A DNA stretch of 6,958 bases from Uliginosibacterium sp. (GTDB lineage Bacteria; Pseudomonadota; Gammaproteobacteria; Burkholderiales; Rhodocyclaceae): NCBI GenBank assembly GCA_016718265.1, contig JADKDZ010000022.1, forward strand, positions 1-6,958, in the 5' to 3' direction. The position numbers and the translations under genes are program-made. The notes under the pieces are model-generated. The model had not been told where the DNA came from. It did not search any database and saw only the letters and a program-made list of their open reading frames with translations. Below are positions 1-3,382 of this stretch, one piece after another (position 1 is the stretch's first letter; the number at the start of each line of letters is the position of its first letter).

Positions 1-71
1 TTGTCTTTGCTATGATCTCTTCCGGCGGATACACACTTAGGGCACGCCTCTTTCCTTATGAACTGCCCCAT
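1..71 (-). CDS. DNA primase-helicase (T7 gp4-like), N-terminal zinc-binding end only, cut by the window edge
   Basis: Only the first 23 codons are present; the gene runs off the left edge. From the ATG at 71-69 the protein begins MGQFIRKEACPKCVSAGRDH and continues SKD. The CPKC pair followed by a Gly/Asp/Lys-rich stretch is the usual opening of the zinc-binding primase domain in T7 gp4-like proteins, where a second Cys pair follows about 15-20 residues later, outside this window. Such proteins recognise the priming site, make short RNA primers and, if the helicase domain is present, unwind DNA at the phage fork. The start lies two bases after the stop of the preceding gene, with GAGGAAC upstream as a weak ribosome binding site. 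The Cys pair and gene order are visible; primase is an inference, and whether a helicase domain is fused cannot be seen. Confidence 0.7.
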   Translation of the reverse strand, partial: MGQFIRKEACPKCVSAGRDHSKD

Positions 72-73
72 AA

Positions 74-277
74 CTATGAGGTTCCTCTGCTCATAAACTT
101 CAACGCCTGCCTCAAAGAATGAATCATCTCATCCTTCTTCTCAATAGCCTCCGCAGCCTCCTCCAACAAATCAGCCAGCCTGTCAGGCTTATTCTCCTGT
201 ACAGATTTCCGTGTAGGAATCTGCCTACGAATGTAGGCTCTCACCCTGAGACGTTCCACTAAGGATTGTTCCTCCAT
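74..277 (-). CDS. Small helical phage protein of unknown function
   Basis: A 67-residue protein, charged and predicted mostly helical. Residues about 34-60 (LADLLEEAAEAIEKKDEMIH onward) have the heptad-like spacing and the Leu/Glu-Ala-Ala/Ile pattern seen in many short phage proteins that end in a coiled coil. The N-terminal third is basic (RLRVRAYIRR). Its ATG at 277-275 shares one base with the TAA stop of the upstream hydrolase gene (TAATG), so translation is probably coupled. It lies between the hydrolase and the primase, which is roughly where T7 carries small genes between 3.5 and 4. No enzymatic motif is visible. The gene looks real from its overlap junctions and coding character, but I assign no function. 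Confidence 0.8.
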   Translation of the reverse strand: MEEQSLVERLRVRAYIRRQIPTRKSVQENKPDRLADLLEEAAEAIEKKDEMIHSLRQALKFMSRGTS

Positions 278-744
278 TATCGCTTCTCCCTCAAAAATTT
301 ATGGTTTCCTATCACCGTCTCCACCATGAAAGCTTTCATCCAAACTGTCTTCACTTTTACATTGGTGTAATGTGTGATTCCCTTTAGAAAATCCTGTCTG
401 TTTCCATTGTACTCGTCTTGTAGCAGACGTACAGCTATTTCCTTCTGTTTGGCGTGGTATTTCCATTGGTAATTACGCGTGTAAAAGGAGAACTGGTAGG
501 GATGTGCCACCACGCTGCAAACATCGCTATTTCCTGAGGCATTCCTGTTCAGAATCACATGCCCAACAGCCTCTTGCCCCTTCGTTGGTTCTCCCCTTGC
601 TTCAGCCCATATGGCCCCTGCAAGGCATTCAATCTCTGAGCTGGCTATCACCCTACCTGCATGCCCCTTTGGTCGCTCTGAAGAGTCTATAAAGGACGGG
701 TAGAAGGATAGCCAGAGAATACATCCTAAGACAGCCAATCGCAA
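277..744 (-). CDS. SleB-type cell-wall hydrolase (probable endolysin), TTG start
   Basis: A 155-residue protein. Residues 39-66 carry the hallmark of the SleB/CwlJ hydrolase family: LAGAIWAEARGEP, then GQEAVGHVILNR, with Glu48 in the WAEARGE segment as the expected catalytic acid. The domain runs to the C-terminus, including ITHYTN and FMVETVIGNHKFL. This family cleaves the glycan strands of peptidoglycan; in phages it usually acts as endolysin or virion-associated lysin. Residues 3-19 are hydrophobic after one Arg (RLAVLGCILWLSFYPSFI), which suggests a Sec signal or signal-anchor and export without a holin pore. The start is TTG at 744-742, chosen because GAGGAGG lies 7 bases upstream and no ATG precedes the domain. 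The first 19 bases overlap the end of the zinc-ribbon gene. The hydrolase-before-primase order recalls T7 lysozyme (3.5) before gene 4. Family assignment is firm; the lysis role is inferred. Confidence 0.88.
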   Translation of the reverse strand: MRLAVLGCILWLSFYPSFIDSSERPKGHAGRVIASSEIECLAGAIWAEARGEPTKGQEAVGHVILNRNASGNSDVCSVVAHPYQFSFYTRNYQWKYHAKQKEIAVRLLQDEYNGNRQDFLKGITHYTNVKVKTVWMKAFMVETVIGNHKFLREKR

Positions 745-902
745 GCTGTTTCCTCCTCGTCATCATATCGTCGTCGTGGAGAGACGTAGAAGCTGACATC
801 TGTCTCCTCGAAGCCTTCTGTGCAATGATAGCACACAACAACATTGTCCTCAAGCTCCTCAAGAGACAGAGGGGCGCGACAGCATGTACAGGATTTTTGC
901 AT
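726..902 (-). CDS. 58-residue zinc-ribbon-like protein
   Basis: A short gene found by reading the minus strand in the gap between its neighbours. It starts ATG at 902-900 and stops TAG at 728-726. The product begins MQKSCTCCRAPLSLEELEDN, has CYHC at residues 24-27, and ends in an acidic segment. Two paired-cysteine knuckles (CTCC at 5-8 and CYHC at 24-27) about 16 residues apart are the spacing of a small zinc ribbon. The C-terminal half has an Arg triplet and then a run of Asp/Glu. The ATG overlaps the upstream gene's TGA (TGATG) and is preceded by AGAAGG at good spacing. Its own end overlaps the TTG start of the hydrolase gene, whose GAGGAGG ribosome site lies inside it. Cysteine layout, overlaps and ribosome site make it convincing. 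Function unknown; nucleic-acid or protein binding is a guess. Confidence 0.82.
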   Translation of the reverse strand: MQKSCTCCRAPLSLEELEDNVVVCYHCTEGFEETDVSFYVSPRRRYDDEEETACDWLS

Positions 903-1309
903 CACACTACCTTCTTCTTTGGGATGATAAGTTCTGCTACAACAAAATCATCCTTTGATTCTGGGCAGTCGGTTTGGCACAACTTCAACACATCTTTAGC
1001 CTCTTTCTTAGTGTTAAAGAACATGTCTACGCGTCCTTCTTTATCTGCGTAGTCAAACACACAGTAGAACACATTATGACTACAGACAATCTCATAATCT
1101 TCTTGTTTGTTAGAAGCCCTTGTATACGACTCATCTGCCCACGCAACGCTACACAGGTAATCAATCAGCTTCTGTGCGCTCTTCTTCTTGTAGAATACAG
1201 CATAGCCATCTTTGTCCTCCTTGTCCTGATGGATGTAAGAGGGGTCGATGCACAGGGAGCCTTCTGGATATTGCTCACAGGGCTTAAGGAACACTTGATA
1301 CGTTTTCAT
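902..1309 (-). CDS. Phage protein of unknown function, 135 residues
   Basis: A soluble protein with alternating acidic and lysine-rich segments and no signal peptide or membrane segment. It begins MKTYQVFLKPCEQYPEGS and includes KKKSAQKLIDYL and FFNTKKEAKDVLKLCQTD; the recurring turn of aromatic residues and Lys/Glu-rich helices suggests a small alpha/beta fold. Five cysteines are spread through the chain and form no zinc-knuckle pattern. The ATG at 1309-1307 overlaps the upstream stop as ATGA, and AAGGAG sits 7 bases before it, a strong ribosome site. Its TGA overlaps the next ATG. The long open frame, good ribosome site and coupling on both sides make it a real gene. I do not recognise the family. 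Confidence 0.85.
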   Translation of the reverse strand: MKTYQVFLKPCEQYPEGSLCIDPSYIHQDKEDKDGYAVFYKKKSAQKLIDYLCSVAWADESYTRASNKQEDYEIVCSHNVFYCVFDYADKEGRVDMFFNTKKEAKDVLKLCQTDCPESKDDFVVAELIIPKKKVV

Positions 1310-1596
1310 TCTGTTTCTCCTTTATTCAGGTATTGTCTCAAAGCATTACACGCTTCTGTCAGGTAGTACTCACGTTCATCGTCCATAAAGATTCCATCGC
1401 CTTTTGGACTAGCTTGGTACACAGTGTATCCTCCAACATCAGGGCTGTCAACATAGAACCTTCCATGTCGTAGCCGGAAGTAGCCCACTTGCTCTTCCCC
1501 TATATAGGCATCGTATTGCTCGGGGCATGCGTAGCATGTTAGTGCGAGGGTGAACTCCCCTATTCTGATGCAAGGGGCTTCATATTCTTCAGACAT
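1306..1596 (-). CDS. Small phage protein of unknown function, first gene of the minus-strand operon
   Basis: A 96-residue acidic protein from the second of two adjacent ATG codons (1596-1594), beginning MSEEYEAPCIRIGEFTLALT. The central segment CPEQYDAYIGEEQVGYFRLR, followed by HGRFYVDSPD and a C-terminal helix EREYYLTEACNALRQYL, resembles small uncharacterised proteins I know from many phages (QVGYxRLRHG core). The frame is open up to 1626, but 1626-1624 lies between the -10 box and the likely transcription start of the minus promoter, so that start cannot be used. AAAGGA is 6 bases before 1596 and only 3 before the ATG at 1599. The gene ends in a 4-base ATGA overlap with the next. Function unknown. 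Confidence 0.83.
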   Translation of the reverse strand: MSEEYEAPCIRIGEFTLALTCYACPEQYDAYIGEEQVGYFRLRHGRFYVDSPDVGGYTVYQASPKGDGIFMDDEREYYLTEACNALRQYLNKGETE

Positions 1597-1628
1597 CATT
1601 GTTCCTTTCTCTTTAGCACAGTACATCC

Positions 1629-1657
1629 ATTCTATAACACGTATTCCAGTTTGTCAA
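1629..1657 (-). promoter_or_regulatory. Sigma-70 promoter of the minus-strand operon
   Basis: On the minus strand, TTGACA (1657-1652) is followed after 17 bases by TAGAAT (1634-1629). The -35 matches consensus exactly and the -10 has one mismatch, at the optimal spacing. Transcription should start near 1622 and give a leader of about 26 bases before the ATG at 1596. It shares TTGACAAAC, ATAGAATG and a nearby GTAC with the promoter of the polymerase operon, so both may respond to the same polymerase or regulator. Confidence 0.8.
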
Positions 1658-1697
1658 TATCTTTGTAACTATTTCTGTGGTTTACTTTGATAGCCTA

Positions 1698-1725
1698 TTG
1701 ACTTCTTGTGTTTTAGGGGTATAAT
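1698..1725 (+). promoter_or_regulatory. Strong sigma-70 promoter facing the gene-less central region
   Basis: TTGACT (1698-1703), a 16-base spacer, then a perfect TATAAT (1720-1725). Initiation is expected near 1732. No credible coding sequence follows for 650 bases, so its immediate product would be the structured RNA described below, perhaps with read-through into the polymerase operon. It lies back to back with the minus-strand promoter, about 40 bases between the two -35 boxes, where one regulator could control both. Confidence 0.8.
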
Positions 1726-1731
1726 AGAGGT

Positions 1732-2175
1732 ATGGAGTGGGATGTCTTAGCAGCCATCCCCTTCTTCTTTACAGTCGTGTTTCTAGACCCAGCATGCCTT
1801 TGTGAAGCCTCCCGGACGGGAGAAAGGTGAAGAACAATCGTGTGTATTTTCGGGCTGTATCGTAGCACTAGAAGTTCCAAGGTGCAAGGGCTGGTTTGGG
1901 ACGAGGAGTTGTGCCCTCGTCTGTCGCAATGGCCCGGTAGGCTATCGTCCAATATGGATAGCAACATTGCGTGTGCAGGAGTGCTGGAACACTACCTGTA
2001 GTGGGAGGAAGATTACTCTGTCTTCTTCTCTCACAGAAGATACAGCAACATTTATGTTGGTCTGATACTGGTCACCTCGAAGGATAAGCAAGGCACAGAG
2101 GAACCCTTTAGAACAAGCTACAGAAACTCGTATTCTCGCTATGAGCATCAGGATAAGACTTGCTTATCTATTTTT
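1732..2175 (+). ncRNA. Candidate large structured RNA (about 440 nt)
   Basis: This stretch has no gene-like open frame but follows a strong promoter and contains many perfect complementary segments. Helices seen: 1739-1744/1755-1760; 1762-1767/1829-1834 enclosing a bulged stem 1797-1801+1809-1813/1818-1827; 1900-1906/1915-1921 (7 bp); 1925-1931/1965-1971 (7 bp) enclosing 1941-1946/1957-1962 (6 bp); 1974-1983/1990-2000 (10 bp, one bulged A, one G-U); 2018-2025/2036-2045; 2046-2050/2055-2059. Possible tertiary pairings are TTCCA 1875-1879 with the apical loop at 1985-1989, and GGGC 1888-1891 with GCCC 1932-1935. The density and nesting resemble the large ornate RNAs found in some phages, but I cannot match it to a known family. 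It could also be a long regulatory leader of the polymerase operon. The helices are seen; that they form and that the RNA is made are inferred. Confidence 0.55.
2152..2175 (+). terminator. Possible intrinsic terminator at the end of the structured RNA
   Basis: GATAAG (2152-2157), a 5-base loop, CTTATC (2163-2168), then TATTTTT (2169-2175). The layout is that of a Rho-independent terminator, but the 6-bp stem is AT-rich and therefore weak. The 3' arm can instead pair over 10 bp with 2083-2092, so termination may be conditional. Confidence 0.4.
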
Positions 2176-2235
2176 GCTTACCGAGAAGACTAGGGGTTTC
2201 TGTAAGTTTAGTTCCTGAAGGATAGTATATTAAAA

Positions 2236-2292
2236 ACTTATACTAATAGGTATACTTATAGTATTACTTAATAGGATTACTCTTATAGGAAC
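2236..2292 (+). repeat. AT-rich block with four imperfect tandem repeats
   Basis: Four successive units each begin with ACT and carry TTA and a TATAG or AATAGG-like core: they start at 2236 (ACTTATACTAATAGG), 2254 (ACTTATAGTATT), 2266 (ACTTAATAGGATT) and 2279 (ACTCTTATAGGAAC). Spacing is 12-18 bases. The surrounding 2221-2290 is the most AT-rich part of the window, with inverted AGTATA/TATACT copies. Such repeats could be iterons of a replication origin, operators for a regulator, or diverged promoters for a phage RNA polymerase (the last unit, ACTCTTATAGG, resembles the T7 promoter core ACTCACTATAGG). None of these is proven. Confidence 0.5.
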
Positions 2293-2319
2293 CCTGTTAA
2301 GAGCTTCTGTAAAGATTGC

Positions 2320-2347
2320 TTGACAAACAAGAAAAATAAGATAGAAT
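2320..2347 (+). promoter_or_regulatory. Sigma-70 promoter of the polymerase operon
   Basis: A perfect TTGACA (2320-2325), a 16-base spacer rich in A, and TAGAAT (2342-2347). Initiation would be near 2354, about 27 bases before the first ATG at 2381. A palindromic TGTACA (2349-2354) lies at the expected start point and could be part of an operator. The box sequences match those of the minus-strand operon promoter closely. Confidence 0.78.
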
Positions 2348-2380
2348 GTGTACATGTCTTAATGAAGAAGGGATGTCGCC

Positions 2381-2608
2381 ATGACCCTCCAACAACACCA
2401 AGCCTTACGTGCCTCTCTCCAGCAGAGAGGGTTTTCCTCATTACAATCTTATCGTGACAGCTTGTGTGCTCAGTACGGCTTGTCTGAAGACACAGCAGCA
2501 TTCTATTTTAGTTGTTGCACAACGCCAGATGATGTGCTAACATGGATACATGAGATTATGACTCAGCACATGATTAACTGGAAAACGAAGGAGAAAACAA
2601 ATGAATGA
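2381..2608 (+). CDS. Small phage protein of unknown function, first gene of the polymerase operon
   Basis: A 75-residue soluble protein rich in Gln, Ser and Leu, beginning MTLQQHQALRASLQQRGFSS. It looks mostly helical, with a QYGLSEDTAAFYF segment and a hydrophobic-acidic helix DDVLTWIHEIM near the end. No membrane segment, signal peptide or catalytic motif is visible. The ATG is preceded by AGAAGGGA at 8 bases and lies about 27 bases after the likely transcription start. Its TGA overlaps the next gene's ATG by 8 bases (ATGAATGA), which suggests coupling. The gene looks real from ribosome site and context; no function can be assigned. Confidence 0.78.
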   Translation: MTLQQHQALRASLQQRGFSSLQSYRDSLCAQYGLSEDTAAFYFSCCTTPDDVLTWIHEIMTQHMINWKTKEKTNE

Positions 2609-2978
2609 AACACTACAAAAAGCTGTTGCCATAATGATTGAGAAGGCTGTCTCTGGGATTGACACAGCTACAAATTTCCTTGCTGCTGAGATTCCTGATG
2701 TGATTCATCAGTTGTTGATGTGGAATCTGACCTATAGTTTTTTAAAAGCATCCCTCTGTTTTGCGATTGTTATCGCTGTTGTTTATTTTGCCTACAAGGC
2801 TGAGAAGAAACTACACGCTGAGGGGGATCATGTATCAAAAGGATATCCTACATTTGTTGCAGCAGTTCTTATTGTAGGGCCTTTTTGTGGATTGTGTTCT
2901 TCAGCTACAGAGGCACTGAAGATTTGGATTGCCCCTAAAGTGTGGTTGATTGAATATGCAGCAGAGTTGGTGAAGTGA
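2601..2978 (+). CDS. Small membrane protein of unknown function (holin-like topology)
   Basis: A 125-residue protein with an amphipathic N-terminal region (1-45), a clear membrane segment at about 46-66 (FLKASLCFAIVIAVVYFAYK), a charged loop (67-80, Lys/Glu/His) and a second hydrophobic segment at about 83-101 ending in a Cys-Gly pair. The C-terminal APKVWLIEYAAELVK motif is one I associate with small membrane proteins of tailed phages. Size and two-helix topology fit a holin, but the gene lies in the replication operon, not beside the hydrolase, so that label is only a possibility. AAGGAG sits 7-8 bases before the ATG, and the stop overlaps or abuts the next start. Confidence 0.8.
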   Translation: MNETLQKAVAIMIEKAVSGIDTATNFLAAEIPDVIHQLLMWNLTYSFLKASLCFAIVIAVVYFAYKAEKKLHAEGDHVSKGYPTFVAAVLIVGPFCGLCSSATEALKIWIAPKVWLIEYAAELVK

Positions 2979-2983
2979 CCCCT

Positions 2984-3382
2984 ATGGCTAAGCGTACATA
3001 TCACAACGGGCAATGGGATGGGAATTCTATATTTGTCTTTGGGAGTAATTTGGCTGGAAGACATGGGGCAGGGGCAGCCAAGTTCGCTGTACAATATGCA
3101 AGGGCAGTGTATGGGGCTGGGGTTGGCTACCAAGGAAATTGTTACGCCATTCCTACAAAGGATAAGAACATTGTGACCCTTCCTCTGTGCATCATTAAGG
3201 AGTATGTAGACGACTTCATTGAAGCTGCTGCAGATAACTTTGAAGATACGTTCTTCGTAACAGCTATTGGCACAGGACTAGCGGGGTATAGCAGCTCTGA
3301 GATTGCCCCAATGTTTAAGGATGCTCCTGAGAATTGTGTGTTACCGAACGAGTGGAAGGAAATTATCGAAGGGGAGGGGTGA
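2984..3382 (+). CDS. Macrodomain-like phage protein
   Basis: A 132-residue protein from ATG 2984. FVFGSNLAGRHGAGAAKFA (residues 18-35), AIPTKD (55-60), TLPLCIIKEYVDDF (65-78) and FFVTAIGTGLAGYSSSEIAP (90-109), with a C-terminal LPNEW, form a pattern I recognise from a phage family distantly related to macrodomains (the A1S_2505-type phage proteins). Macrodomains bind or hydrolyse ADP-ribose derivatives through glycine-rich loops like the two here. A role in NAD or ADP-ribose metabolism, for example undoing a host defence, would be inference. A GTG at 2975 overlapping the previous stop (GTGA) is an alternative start that adds three residues. The TGA shares one base with the polymerase ATG (TGATG), so the two are probably co-translated. 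Confidence 0.8.
   Translation: MAKRTYHNGQWDGNSIFVFGSNLAGRHGAGAAKFAVQYARAVYGAGVGYQGNCYAIPTKDKNIVTLPLCIIKEYVDDFIEAAADNFEDTFFVTAIGTGLAGYSSSEIAPMFKDAPENCVLPNEWKEIIEGEG

Noticed and set aside
653..862. Minus-strand open frame of 69 codons
   Set aside because: It overlaps both the hydrolase and the zinc-ribbon genes in another frame, and its product has no recognisable pattern; the 726-902 frame has the ribosome site, junctions and cysteine motif.
1802..2065. Plus-strand open frame of 87 codons in the central region
   Set aside because: It starts at GTG, has an unusual Cys/Trp-rich composition unlike its neighbours, and its path crosses several perfect RNA helices. The sequence is better explained as structured RNA.
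1713..2148. Minus-strand open frames at 1713-1967 and 1942-2148
   Set aside because: No protein-like pattern or operon context, and they lie in the same structured region.
2181..2220. Group I intron core suggested by AAGACTAGGGG
   Set aside because: The matching downstream P7 partner is poor and there is no interrupted exon on either side.
1627..2380. tRNA, tmRNA or CRISPR array in the central region
   Set aside because: No cloverleaf with a TTCGA-type T loop, no tmRNA ends, and no regular repeat-spacer pattern was found.
3334..3381. Upstream GTG start extending the polymerase by 16 residues
   Set aside because: It lies inside the macrodomain-like gene and would add residues unlike a polymerase; the ATG at 3382 has the ribosome site and starts right before the exonuclease motif.
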